Shown: positions 8,647 through 16,525 of the stretch, piece after piece
Layout of the letters: each line of letters starts with the position of its first letter
How positions within the stretch are numbered: the first letter of the stretch is position 1
Assembly (NCBI RefSeq): GCF_016458275.1
Contig: NZ_JAEMHM010000002.1
Coordinates: 312,001 to 376,000 of the forward strand
Direction: 5' to 3'
Length of the DNA: 64,000 nucleotides
Source of the DNA: Geomesophilobacter sediminis
GTDB lineage: Bacteria; Desulfobacterota; Desulfuromonadia; Geobacterales; Geobacteraceae
Position numbers and translations under genes: made by a program
Notes under the pieces: generated by a model
Database searches by the model: none
Told to the model about the DNA's origin: nothing
The model's input: only the letters and a program-made list of their open reading frames with translations

Positions 8647-9486
8647 ATGACCTTTTCTGAGTCGTTGAAACAGTACAAGCTCCAGTTTGGCGCTCTGCTG
8701 CTGCTCCTGGCGGCGCTTTACCGCCTGGTCGTACCGGACATGGTGGTGCAGTGGTATCAGGATGAGAACTATTCCCACGGATTCGTCGTCCCCCTCATCG
8801 CCGGCTACTTCGCGTACCTGCGGCGTGAAGAGATCCTTGGGGCCGAGGTGGCCCCGTGGTGGCCCGGGCTGGGGCTCGTCCTGGCGGGGCTTCTGGAGCT
8901 TTTAATCGGGTGGCTGGGGACGGAATACTTCAGCATGAGGATCTCCATCGTCGTCGTCCTTGCCGGGCTGACCCTCTTCTTCTTCGGGAAACAACTGTTC
9001 CGGCTCATGCTGCTGCCGCTTGGCTACCTGCTGTTCATGATTCCCCTGCCGTACCTCGTTTATGACTCCGTTGCTTTTCCGCTCAAGCTTTTCGTGACCA
9101 AGGTGTCCATCGCCTTTCTCCAGGCGGTGGGGGTCGTGGTCATGCGTGAGGGAAACATCATCATCCTACCCTCCACCACCCTTGAGGTCGCCGACGCCTG
9201 CAGCGGGATTCGCTCACTCATCTCATTGCTCGCCATAGGAGTCGCCTACGCCTTTTACCTCCCGATGTCGGGATGGCGGAGACTCCTCCTGGTGGCTTGC
9301 TCGATTCCGATTGCGGTATTCGCCAACGCCTGCCGCGTCATCGGGACCGGATTTCTGGCGCAGTACTGGGGAAGCAGAGCCGCCGAAGGTTTCTTCCACG
9401 AGTTTGCGGGGCTGGCCGTTTTCGGCGTGGCTATGGTTCTGATGCTGTCCTTGGGGACGTTACTTGCGCGGGGGCGAAAAGGGTGA
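8647..9486 (+). CDS. xrtA: Exosortase A (EpsH-type membrane transpeptidase)
   Basis: The 279-residue multi-pass membrane protein has all three exosortase catalytic residues: Cys185 in DACSGIRSL, Arg230 in ANACRVIG and His251 in FFHEFAGL. It also has the N-terminal NYSHGFVVPLIAGY block. Exosortases recognise C-terminal PEP-CTERM tripartite signals and are thought to cleave them and hand the protein to a cell-surface target, in parallel with sortases. Two PEP-CTERM substrates are encoded at 23242 and 32259. Subtype A is assigned from context: EpsI, PrsK/PrsR, a FemAB-like protein and TviB/TviC are the usual XrtA companions. Its stop overlaps the GTG of the next gene by four bases. GGAGGT lies 11 bases before the ATG, a slightly long spacing. 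Confidence 0.93.
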   Translation: MTFSESLKQYKLQFGALLLLLAALYRLVVPDMVVQWYQDENYSHGFVVPLIAGYFAYLRREEILGAEVAPWWPGLGLVLAGLLELLIGWLGTEYFSMRISIVVVLAGLTLFFFGKQLFRLMLLPLGYLLFMIPLPYLVYDSVAFPLKLFVTKVSIAFLQAVGVVVMREGNIIILPSTTLEVADACSGIRSLISLLAIGVAYAFYLPMSGWRRLLLVACSIPIAVFANACRVIGTGFLAQYWGSRAAEGFFHEFAGLAVFGVAMVLMLSLGTLLARGRKG

Positions 9487-10115
9487 TCGACAAAATCCAT
9501 TTTTTTTGTGTGTTCTTGGTGCTCCTGGCCGTCGGGCTGTACATGAACCTGCATCGCGACCTGACCGTGCCGACCGCCGCCCAGCTCGCTACCTTTCCGG
9601 TGAACCTCAATGGGTGGCGGGTGGAGGGGGAGTTTGCCATCTCCGATGAAGTGCAAAAGGTTTTGCGGGCGACCGACGTTCTTTCTCGCGCGTATATCGA
9701 TCCGCAGGGAAAGAGGGTTGCCGTTTACGTGGGCTACCACGCAGGTGGGAAGGACAGCGGGGAGATCCACTCGCCCAAACATTGTCTCCCGGGAAGTGGG
9801 TGGTTGGAGATGTCATCGGTTCGGCGGCAGTTGGATCTCCCGCAAGGGAAACTCAACCTGGTGCAGGCGATCTACCGGAAGGGGGAGAGTAGCGAGATGT
9901 TCCTCTACTGGTTTCAGGTGAGGGACAAGAGCATTTCCGATGAATTCTCCCTGAAAGTGGCGGAGATCGTCAATTCGGTGTTGTACCAGCGTCGGGATGC
10001 TTCCTTCATTCGGGTCTCGGTTCCCTTCGAGGGGGATGAAAGACAGGCGCAGCGCACCGCTGAGCGTTTCATCACCGACGTTCTCCCCACCCTGCGGCAG
10101 TTCCTCCCCGGCTAG
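9483..10115 (+). CDS. epsI: EpsI family exosortase-associated protein
   Basis: The 210-residue protein starts at a GTG that overlaps the exosortase TGA (GTGA), so it is translationally coupled. One N-terminal membrane segment (FFCVFLVLLAVGLYMNL) is followed by the EpsI domain. Typical features are LNGWRVEGEFAISDEVQKVL, the VYVGYHAGGKDSGEIHSPKHCLPGSGW block with a conserved Cys and His, and IYRKGESSEMFLYWFQ. In many genomes EpsI is fused to the exosortase C-terminus; here it is separate. Its biochemical role is not established, but it is nearly always next to exosortases and is thought to assist sorting or polysaccharide attachment. Confidence 0.9.
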   Translation: MIDKIHFFCVFLVLLAVGLYMNLHRDLTVPTAAQLATFPVNLNGWRVEGEFAISDEVQKVLRATDVLSRAYIDPQGKRVAVYVGYHAGGKDSGEIHSPKHCLPGSGWLEMSSVRRQLDLPQGKLNLVQAIYRKGESSEMFLYWFQVRDKSISDEFSLKVAEIVNSVLYQRRDASFIRVSVPFEGDERQAQRTAERFITDVLPTLRQFLPG

Positions 10116-10160
10116 AACCTGCCCCACGCCTGCCGTCTCCCGGCACCGCGACGGATGGCT

Positions 10161-10251
10161 CCCGTTTCCCGATCCCGTTTCCCGATCCCGTTTCCCGATC
10201 CCGTTTCCCGATCCGGCCTCCCGATCCGGCCTCCCGATCCGGCCTCCCCCG
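10161..10251. repeat. 13-bp tandem repeat, two unit types
   Basis: Four perfect copies of CCCGTTTCCCGAT (10161-10212) are followed by copies of the related unit CCGGCCTCCCGAT (10213-10251, the last decaying). A 13-bp unit shifts frame each copy, so the array is non-coding. It lies between epsI and the glycosyltransferase gene. It looks like a slippage-prone minisatellite and copy number could vary between strains. Confidence 0.9.
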
Positions 10252-10405
10252 GCCGGATCGCCTCTCCCCCAACCTTCCCCGCGTAGCTGAAGCTCCTGTC
10301 TCAATCCCCGCTGCTCTCCTGACATGCTCCGTCTCCGGTGGTAACCTTACGGGTCTTGACCTTGCTGGGGGCGCACCGGATGACTCGTGCCGGGAGGGGA
10401 GCGTC

Positions 10406-11515
10406 ATGAAAATCCTGCACCTGATCGACAGTGGCGGCATGTATGGGGCGGAAACCATGCTCCTCGGCCTGATGGCGGAACAGCTCCGTCTTGGCCTTCA
10501 CCCGATCCTCGGGAGCATCGCCCCACCGGGGTATCCCGAGAAGCCGGTCGAGGCGGAGGCGCGCCGGCGGGGCCTGACGGTAGTCCCGTTTCGGATGGTT
10601 CCGGGACCCAACCCGGCCGGGGCCTTAGCGATCCTTTCCTTTGCCTGGCGGGAGCGGGTGCAGATCCTCCATTCGCACGGCTACAAGGGGGACATCCTGT
10701 TCGGTTTCCTCCCCCGGTGGCTGCGCCGGCTCCCTTTGGTCTCCACCCTGCACGGCTGGACCGGAAACGGGCAGGCGCGGGGCCGGCTCGCGCTCTACGA
10801 GTGGCTCCACGGGGTGGTGCTGTCTCGGGTTGAGCGGGTGGTCGTGGTGAACCGGCCCATGCAGGAGCACCCGCGGCTTAAGCAGCGCCGGGTCCGGGTG
10901 GAGGTGGTCCCTAACGGTATCGCCGAGCCGGCACCAGCCCGGGAGGCGTTGGACCCTGCCTTGGTTTCCTTTTGCGCCGCCGGTTTCGTCATCGGAGCGA
11001 TCGGGAGGCTGTCGCCGGAGAAGGGCTTTGATCTTTTGCTGGAGGCGGTGGCGGGACTGGTCGCGGAAGGACGGGACCTCCGCCTGGTCGTGGTGGGGGA
11101 GGGGGAGCTTCGGGGCGAACTGACCCGGAAGGCGCGCGAACTGGGTCTGGAGGGACGATTCCTGCTTCCCGGTTTTATCCCCGACGGACGCCGCTGCTTG
11201 GCTCTTTTTCACCTCTTCGCGATCTCTTCGTCGACCGAAGGTCTGCCGATGACCCTTTTGGAGGCGATGCAGGCAAGGGTGCCGGTGGTGGCGACTGGGG
11301 TCGGAGGGATACCCGAAGCGCTCGGGGAGGGGGCCTGCGGGGTGGTGACCGAGGTGTCGGCAGGTGCGTTGCGACAAGGGATACGCGAGGTCATCGACCA
11401 CCTCGATGCCGCTGCGGAGCGGGCACACCGGGCCCAGCTCAGGGTGGCCGAGCATTATTCCAGTCGGGCGATGGCGGCTCGCTACCTGGAGATCTACCGT
11501 CGGGCGGTAAGATGA
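10406..11515 (+). CDS. GT4 glycosyltransferase, exosortase-locus type
   Basis: The 369-residue GT-B enzyme starts MKILHLIDSGGMYGAETMLL, the glycine-rich donor-cleft opening of GT4 enzymes. It carries IGRLSPEKGFDLLLEAV in the C-terminal domain and the EX7E-type motif in SSTEGLPMTLLEAMQARVPVVAT. GGGAGGGGAG precedes the ATG. Position after xrtA/epsI and similarity to exosortase A-associated glycosyltransferases imply that it adds a sugar from a nucleotide donor to the lipid-linked repeat of the locus polysaccharide on the cytoplasmic side. Donor and acceptor cannot be read from sequence. Confidence 0.88.
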   Translation: MKILHLIDSGGMYGAETMLLGLMAEQLRLGLHPILGSIAPPGYPEKPVEAEARRRGLTVVPFRMVPGPNPAGALAILSFAWRERVQILHSHGYKGDILFGFLPRWLRRLPLVSTLHGWTGNGQARGRLALYEWLHGVVLSRVERVVVVNRPMQEHPRLKQRRVRVEVVPNGIAEPAPAREALDPALVSFCAAGFVIGAIGRLSPEKGFDLLLEAVAGLVAEGRDLRLVVVGEGELRGELTRKARELGLEGRFLLPGFIPDGRRCLALFHLFAISSSTEGLPMTLLEAMQARVPVVATGVGGIPEALGEGACGVVTEVSAGALRQGIREVIDHLDAAAERAHRAQLRVAEHYSSRAMAARYLEIYRRAVR

Positions 11516-11672
11516 TCCTTGGGGCACCTCGCCCCGACCGGCACCGTTGCCGGTTCCTTCCGGTTACCTCCGACCGCGCTCCGGAACCCGTTGCCGATAA
11601 CTGCGCAGCAAGGTTGTTACCACTCTCCAATAACTTGGTCATTCCTTGATATTTTCCACCCGTCAGTAAAAG

Positions 11673-11707
11673 GGCCTTTGCCGACCATCACAACGTCAGC
11701 AAAGGCC
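11673..11707 (+). terminator. Hairpin downstream of the glycosyltransferase gene
   Basis: GGCCTTTGC (11673-11681) pairs perfectly with GCAAAGGCC (11699-11707) across a 17-base loop, followed by ATTTCT. It is a plausible but weak intrinsic terminator for the glycosyltransferase transcript. Confidence 0.4.
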
Positions 11708-11809
11708 ATTTCTCCATTTGCGTACCTGACCCGGACCCTTCGGTATCCTCGAAGGTCCTTTTCCCTGCCCGTCTGTCCGCATCAGCGAACCGATTTTTTC
11801 CCGTGCTGG

Positions 11810-12225
11810 TATGGTTTGGCCCCAAACCGGTCTCGTTTCCTGGAATGCCGTACCGGTCGTTAGCACAACCAGTATGCCTTTCCTTGAGACCGGTAGGGCT
11901 TGCTCGGAGACCGGTATAGCTCCCATGGAGCCTGATACGGTTTCCCTCGCCACTGGATGAGCGGGTTAGAATACCGGTAAAGTTTGGGGGCAAAACCGTA
12001 CAGCTGCGGACCACGCCGGTACGGGTTTCGTCCCAACCGGTATGGCGGTAGCGATGGTGAAATAGTTCCGGGAGCAGGCAATACCTGCCATGGTGTCGAC
12101 CGGTATGGTTTCTTCGGAAGGCGGCACGGCTTGTCTCGAAACCGGAAAGGTTTCTCGCGAGGTCGGTAAAGCCTCTGACGAAAGAGGTATGGCCTGGTGG
12201 CAATCCATACCAAACCCGGCCACGA
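11810..12225. repeat. Degenerate 21-bp interspersed/tandem repeat array with ACCGGTATGG core
   Basis: About 14 imperfect units with consensus near ACCGGTATGGTTTCTCGCGAG are laid out with a 21-bp rhythm, sometimes two or three periods apart. Clear cores lie near 11834, 11916, 11965, 12032, 12100 and 12141. Because 21 is a multiple of three, every frame gives a heptapeptide pattern. On the minus strand one frame (11860-12213) reads (L/P)YR-x3-K repeats such as LYRSPSK PYRSQGK. No frame has a convincing start with ribosome binding site, so a repeat array is called rather than a gene. It fills most of an 828-base gap between convergent genes. Confidence 0.7.
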
Positions 12226-12300
12226 CCGGGATTTTTATCCGGAGGGAAAGGTTGAAGGGGAGGGTGGGAGGAGCTGCGGGGAGGGGGCCTGAAAGACGAA

Positions 12301-12332
12301 CGCGGCGGCATCTAGGTAGGGATGCCGCCGCG
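12301..12332 (-). terminator. Strong hairpin after the hypothetical gene at 12344
   Basis: A perfect 12-bp stem (CGCGGCGGCATC with its complement at 12321-12332) with an 8-base loop lies just beyond the minus-strand stop at 12344. A moderately T-rich TTCGTCTTTC tail follows on that strand. Confidence 0.65.
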
Positions 12333-12343
12333 CCGACGGTTGG

Positions 12344-13000
12344 TCAGGTGATGATGAGCTCGACTACCGGCGACCAGCGACCGGCGAGTCCGTCCTCGTG
12401 ATATCGTGCCCGAAAATAGACCCGCGTAGCGGGGGTGAGTCCCTTCTTTTCGATCTTGGACCTGTTGAAGATCCCCAGGCTGTTCCAATTCGATTCCACA
12501 AGCGGATCCCCGGTCGTCATCTGCACCTCGATGCTGGCATGTTGTTTTGCCCGTTTCACGATTACCAAGGCGCATCCGGTCGCGCCTCGCTTGGCGGAAG
12601 TTTCCGGTACCAAGTCCAAAAGACTTTTAACCGCCTTCGGGGGGCCTTTCTGTTTCAACTGGTAGCTGGCATTGAGCAGGAGGCTCGGGTCGTTCCGGTG
12701 CAGGGATAAAAGGACGATGTGGCCGGCGTTTTTGATAAGCGCCTGTTTCCCCACGGCCATTAAGGTCTTCTGCTCGATGAGCCGATCCCGATCCCGGCCC
12801 AAGGCGGCAATGCGGGCAACCTCTAGCCCGTCGGCGATCTCCCTGAGACCTGAGGCCTTGGTCACGTATTCGGGGAGTTCCCCCTGAAACGCCGGGTGCG
12901 TTTCAGCCTTTTCCGCCGCGTGGTGGATGGTGGCAATGAGGTCGTTGACCGATAAGTCGTCGATGCCTGAAGTATCGTAGGGGTCTGGAAACGTTGCCAT
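12344..13000 (-). CDS. Hypothetical protein with C-terminal beta-strand segment
   Basis: The 218-residue soluble protein starts at the ATG at 13000, preceded by GGAGGTGAAATC. Longer in-frame starts have no ribosome binding site. The first half is predicted helical (LSVNDLIATIHHAAEKAETHPAF; LREIADGLEVARIAALGRDRDRLIEQKTLM). The C-terminus (ATRVYFRARYHEDGLAGRWSPVVELIIT) resembles the last strands of a fibronectin type III-like domain, where the W-S-P pattern is common. There is no signal peptide or catalytic motif. It sits alone between a repeat array and the acyl-ligase operon. The function is not recognised. Confidence 0.68.
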   Translation of the reverse strand: MATFPDPYDTSGIDDLSVNDLIATIHHAAEKAETHPAFQGELPEYVTKASGLREIADGLEVARIAALGRDRDRLIEQKTLMAVGKQALIKNAGHIVLLSLHRNDPSLLLNASYQLKQKGPPKAVKSLLDLVPETSAKRGATGCALVIVKRAKQHASIEVQMTTGDPLVESNWNSLGIFNRSKIEKKGLTPATRVYFRARYHEDGLAGRWSPVVELIIT

Positions 13001-13147
13001 GATTTCACCTCCAGTTAGCTCGATGATCCGATGCTTGGCGATATGTTGGCAAATTTTAATTTGGCATTCGGGCAAGTCAACACCTGCCCCCCTACTTTTT
13101 CCGAGCGGGGTGTCTTCCGAACGCTGAGACCACGTAAGGCAAATGAA

Positions 13148-13213
13148 AAGCCGCGGACCCGAAGAGCCTCTGGTGAAATACCTCACCTCGGAGTCTTGGC
13201 GTTCCCGCGGCTT
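13148..13213 (-). terminator. Terminator-like inverted repeat after the acyl carrier protein gene
   Basis: AAGCCGCGG (13148-13156) and CCGCGGCTT (13205-13213) form a perfect 9-bp outer stem with a further imperfect stem inside. On the minus strand the outer stem ends in CTTTTC. It lies downstream of the acyl carrier protein stop at 13241. Confidence 0.55.
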
Positions 13214-13240
13214 CGCGTTGAACGAACTCTCAGATCCTAC

Positions 13241-13480
13241 TTATGCGGCGGCGAGCTTGCGGTCGATGTCGGCGAGGAGATCACCGACGCTGCGCTGCTT
13301 GAGGAGCTCTTTTTGCTGGAAGCGGATGTTGAATTTCGCCTCGATGGTAGTGATCAGGTTGACGTGGGAAAGGGAGTCCCACCCGTCGACGTCGGCGGCG
13401 GTCATCTCGGGGTGGATCTGGATCGTGTCGTCGTCAAATACCATGCAGAAGATTTCGTTGAGTTTTTCCATCGTGGACAT
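13241..13480 (-). CDS. Acyl carrier protein 1
   Basis: The 79-residue acidic protein has the phosphopantetheine attachment motif GWDSLSHVNL, with Ser36 as the modified residue. The preceding FDDDTIQIHPEMTAADVD and trailing FNIRFQQKELLKQRSVGDLL are the usual ACP helices. It is 3 bases downstream of the acyl ligase stop on the same strand, so the ligase probably loads it. A paralogue with the same Ser36 spacing lies at 16526. The pairing with an AMP-forming ligase and no ketosynthase suggests that it carries a single activated acyl or aminoacyl unit rather than taking part in chain elongation. That role is inference. Confidence 0.9.
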   Translation of the reverse strand: MSTMEKLNEIFCMVFDDDTIQIHPEMTAADVDGWDSLSHVNLITTIEAKFNIRFQQKELLKQRSVGDLLADIDRKLAAA

Positions 13481-13483
13481 GTC

Positions 13484-15091
13484 TTAGATCTCCAATGTCG
13501 AAGTGTCGCCGGGATCTTCACCCAGGTAGCGGGCTTTGAGGACCCGGCGCATGATTTTGCCGCTCTTGTTTTTCGGAATGCTGTCGCAGAAGACGATCTC
13601 CTGCGGCGTGGCGATGCTGGAAGCACGGTTGGAGACGTGGAGCCGGATCTTGATCTCCAGGTCGCGGTCGGGCTGATAGCGCTCGTGCAGTTGCACGAAG
13701 GCAACCACCTTCTCAAACAGAAGCTCGTCCGGGGCGCCGATCACGCCGGACTCAGCGACTTCCTCGATTTCCAGAAGGGCGCTTTCCACCTCGAAGGGGC
13801 TGATGAGGTGGCCGGCGGTGTTGATGACATCGTCGCTTCGCCCCATGAACCAGTAGTAGCCGTCAGGGTCCCGGCGGGCGGTGTCTCCGGTGTAGTACCA
13901 GCCGTTTTTGAACTTGGATTGGTAGGCGGACTCGTTGTTGAGGTAGGTGACGAACATCGAAGGCCACCCCGCCTTTACGCAGAGACTTCCCTGCTCCCCG
14001 TCGGGGAGCGGGGTCCCGGCGTCGTCCAGGATGGCCGGCTCGATGCCGGTAAACGGCTTCCCCATCGATCCGGGGCGCACCTCGATGCCGGGGCGGTTGG
14101 TGATCATGATCGCGCCGGTTTCGGTCTGGAACCAGGTGTCATAGATGTCGTGATCGAGCACCCGGCGCGACCATTGGATGACTTCAGGGTTGAGCGGCTC
14201 GCCGACGCTGTAGATGCGCCGCAGCGTCGACAGGTCGGCGGAGGTGAAGACCTGCTCCTCCTCGCGCATCAACATGCGCAGCGCGGTGGGGGCCGAATAC
14301 CAGACCGTCACCTTTTCCCGGGCGATCAGGTCCATCCAGGCCTGGGCGTCGTATCCGCCGCCGTAGTGGAGCTGGGTGATTCCCAGGCTCCAGGGGCCGA
14401 TGATGCCGTACGAGGTCCCGGTCACCCACCCCTGGTCGGCGGTGCACCAGTAGAGATCGTCGTCTTTGAGCCCCAAGACGTCCCGTGCGGTCGCCTGCTG
14501 GCTGGCGAGGCTCCCGTGCCGGTGCAGCACCCCTTTGGGCTTGCCGGTGGAGCCGGAGGTATAGTGCAGGACCGAGGGGGTGTCCGGGGTAGTGTCGGCG
14601 ACCTGGAACTCGGCGGAGGCCTCCGCCATGATCCGGGTGTAGCTGACCACCCCCTGGGCCGGGTCGTCGTCGCCATCGACCAGGATCACCAGGCGCAGGT
14701 CGGGCAGGCGCTCCCGGACCCGGGCCAACTTCTTGTAAAGGCTCTTTCTGGTCACGATCCCGACCGCCTTCGAATCGCCCAGCCGGTCCAACAGGGCGTC
14801 TTCGCCGAAGTTGGAGAAGAGGGTGCCGCAGATGGCCTGAAGCTTCAGCGTGCCGAGAAAGGAAAAGAACTGTTCCGGCATCTTGGGCAGGAAGGTGAAG
14901 ACGACCTCGCCGGGGGCTACCCCCAAGCTGGTCAGCGCGTTGGCGAAGCGGTTGGAGTGGGCCTCGAGATCGGCGAAGCTGTAATCGGTGCGGTTGCCGT
15001 GAAGGTCGACCCACCGCATGGCGGTCTTGTCGGCGCGACCCTGCTGGCACTGTTCGAGGGTGCAGGCGAGCGCAATGTTGTGGCTCTTCAT
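13484..15091 (-). CDS. AMP-forming acyl-CoA/acyl-ACP ligase
   Basis: The 535-residue ANL-superfamily enzyme has the core motifs in order: the P-loop LHYTSGSTGKPKGVLH (about 174-190), YDTWFQTETG (A5), YYTGDTARRDPDGYYWFMGR and the hinge SDDVI (A7/A8), and the C-terminal catalytic Lys in IPKNKSGKIMRR (about 519). It resembles acetyl-, benzoyl- and medium-chain acyl-CoA synthetases. It is followed 3 bases later by an acyl carrier protein, so transfer of the adenylated acid to that ACP is the likely physiological reaction. Relatives occur in exosortase A loci. AGGAGGGAC precedes the ATG. The acid substrate is unknown. Confidence 0.88.
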   Translation of the reverse strand: MKSHNIALACTLEQCQQGRADKTAMRWVDLHGNRTDYSFADLEAHSNRFANALTSLGVAPGEVVFTFLPKMPEQFFSFLGTLKLQAICGTLFSNFGEDALLDRLGDSKAVGIVTRKSLYKKLARVRERLPDLRLVILVDGDDDPAQGVVSYTRIMAEASAEFQVADTTPDTPSVLHYTSGSTGKPKGVLHRHGSLASQQATARDVLGLKDDDLYWCTADQGWVTGTSYGIIGPWSLGITQLHYGGGYDAQAWMDLIAREKVTVWYSAPTALRMLMREEEQVFTSADLSTLRRIYSVGEPLNPEVIQWSRRVLDHDIYDTWFQTETGAIMITNRPGIEVRPGSMGKPFTGIEPAILDDAGTPLPDGEQGSLCVKAGWPSMFVTYLNNESAYQSKFKNGWYYTGDTARRDPDGYYWFMGRSDDVINTAGHLISPFEVESALLEIEEVAESGVIGAPDELLFEKVVAFVQLHERYQPDRDLEIKIRLHVSNRASSIATPQEIVFCDSIPKNKSGKIMRRVLKARYLGEDPGDTSTLEI

Positions 15092-15449
15092 TGGTGAGTC
15101 CCTCCTGGATCAGCGGTACCGTAATTTCTGACGACTGCTCCCGCACGGCTATCACGAACTGTCCGTCGTGAACGCCGCCAATACCACATTTGTTGGAAAC
15201 TTGTCAACCGAAAGGCATTTCCCCCTCCGGCACGGTTCCCGGAAATCGCACTTCCCGCTGTCGCCTTCCCCCGTTCAGTTTCCCCGCCGATCCACGGCAT
15301 ATTCGCCCAAACTCATCCCCCAAGGCCACGCCGATCTCTTTTGCGGGACGGATCCGACCTCTTGCGTCCGTGCTTCTCTCCCGAGGTACCGGTGGTAGAA
15401 TGACGCAGTGTTAAAAGGATATAATCTTCTCCCGGTGCAGGAGGTTCAT
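15092..15449. other. Intergenic region between divergent ligase and FemAB-like genes
   Basis: Divergent control region. Besides the minus-strand promoter candidate, a TATAAT hexamer lies at 15420-15425, about 25 bases before the FemAB-like start, but no good -35 box is seen at the right spacing. No repeat, RNA or sigma-54 element was recognised. Confidence 0.4.
15178..15207 (-). promoter_or_regulatory. Candidate sigma-70 promoter for the acyl ligase-ACP operon
   Basis: On the minus strand a perfect TTGACA (plus 15202-15207) is followed after 18 bases by TATTGG (plus 15178-15183). Its distance to the ligase start is about 80 bases. The -10 box is weak. Confidence 0.42.
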
Positions 15450-16484
15450 ATGATGCTGCGTAGTGTTAGTACCGACACCGACCCCGGCTCGTGGGATGCC
15501 TTCGTATCCGGCCACCCCCTTGCCACCGGTTATCATCGCTACGGCTGGAAGGAGGTCATTGTCGAGGCGTTCGGACACGTCCCTTATTTTCTGTCCGCCT
15601 GCGACGAGGTGGGGGGAATTCAGGGGGTGCTCCCCCTGATTCACATGAAAAGCGTCCTCTTCGGTAATTTCCTGGTATCGGTCCCCTTCGTGAACTACGG
15701 CGGGCTGCTTTGCAACTCCACCGCCGCGGCAGAGGCCCTTCTGGCCAAGGCGGAACGGTTGCGCTGCGAGCTGGGTGCCGACCACGTGGAGCTGCGCCAT
15801 CTCGGCGCGCAGGTTCCCGGACTGCCGACCCGCCAGCACAAGGTCACCATGCTCCTGACCCTTGCCGACGATGCGGAACGGCAGTGGCAGACGTTCAACT
15901 GCAAATTGCGCAATCAGATCCGCAAGGCCCAGAAGTGCGGGCTGGAATGCATCTCGGGGGGGCTGGAACTGCTCGACGAGTTCTACGCGGTTTTCGCCCG
16001 CAACATGCGCGACCTCGGGACCCCGGTTTATTCCCGGGACTTCTTCCGCAGGGTTTTGGCGGCCTTTCCCGAGGAGACCCGGGTGTTCGTGGTCCGCTCC
16101 GGGGCGGCCGCGGTGGGGGGAGGGATCGCCTTCTGGTTCCGCACTACCGTCGAGGTCCCCTGGGCCTCGTCGATCTCCAGCTACCGAACCATGTGCCCTA
16201 ACGACCTGCTGTACTGGGAGGTGATCCGGTTTGCCATCGACCGCGGCTTTCGCACCCTCGATTTCGGACGATCGACCCCCGGCGAGGGGACCTACCATTT
16301 CAAGAAGCAATGGGGCGCGGAGCCCGTGCCTTTGAACTGGCAGTATCTTTTCCCGGACGGCACCCCCTTTCCCGAACTTAACCCCAAAAACCCGAAGTTC
16401 CGCCTGGCGGTAAGGCTCTGGAAACAACTGCCGCTGGTACTCACCAACCTGATCGGCCCGCGCCTGGTGCGCAACATCCCGTAG
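15450..16484 (+). CDS. FemAB-like GNAT-fold transferase, PEP-CTERM system-associated
   Basis: The 344-residue protein begins at paired ATGs 5 and 8 bases after GGAGG. It has the double-GNAT FemAB layout: ATGYHRYGWKEVIVEAFGHVPYFL at the N-terminus, FNCKLRNQIRKAQKCGLE mid-protein, and DLLYWEVIRFAIDRGFRTLDFGRSTPGEGTYHFKKQWG at the C-terminus, the last being diagnostic. FemAB enzymes use aminoacyl-tRNA to add amino acids to cell-wall precursors. The exosortase-associated branch has no known substrate. An acyl carrier protein follows 41 bases later and another with a ligase lies divergently upstream, so an acyl-ACP donor is a reasonable alternative. This is inferred from context only. Confidence 0.87.
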   Translation: MMLRSVSTDTDPGSWDAFVSGHPLATGYHRYGWKEVIVEAFGHVPYFLSACDEVGGIQGVLPLIHMKSVLFGNFLVSVPFVNYGGLLCNSTAAAEALLAKAERLRCELGADHVELRHLGAQVPGLPTRQHKVTMLLTLADDAERQWQTFNCKLRNQIRKAQKCGLECISGGLELLDEFYAVFARNMRDLGTPVYSRDFFRRVLAAFPEETRVFVVRSGAAAVGGGIAFWFRTTVEVPWASSISSYRTMCPNDLLYWEVIRFAIDRGFRTLDFGRSTPGEGTYHFKKQWGAEPVPLNWQYLFPDGTPFPELNPKNPKFRLAVRLWKQLPLVLTNLIGPRLVRNIP

Positions 16485-16525
16485 CGCCCGTTAAACACCA
16501 ACCATTTCAATCAGGAGAATCGACC

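Noticed and set aside
11860-12213. Heptapeptide-repeat protein gene on the minus strand
   Set aside because: The (L/P)YR-x3-K pattern is striking but the other two frames show equally regular heptads. There is no ribosome binding site at the first ATG and no signal or fold. Kept as a repeat, with the coding option listed as a finding.
11810-12225. CRISPR array
   Set aside because: The repeated unit is degenerate, about 21 bp with no unique spacers of constant length, and no cas gene is nearby.
13031-15097. A 688-codon open frame on the plus strand across the acyl ligase gene
   Set aside because: The opposite strand has the full set of adenylation motifs and an adjoining acyl carrier protein; this frame has no recognisable domain.
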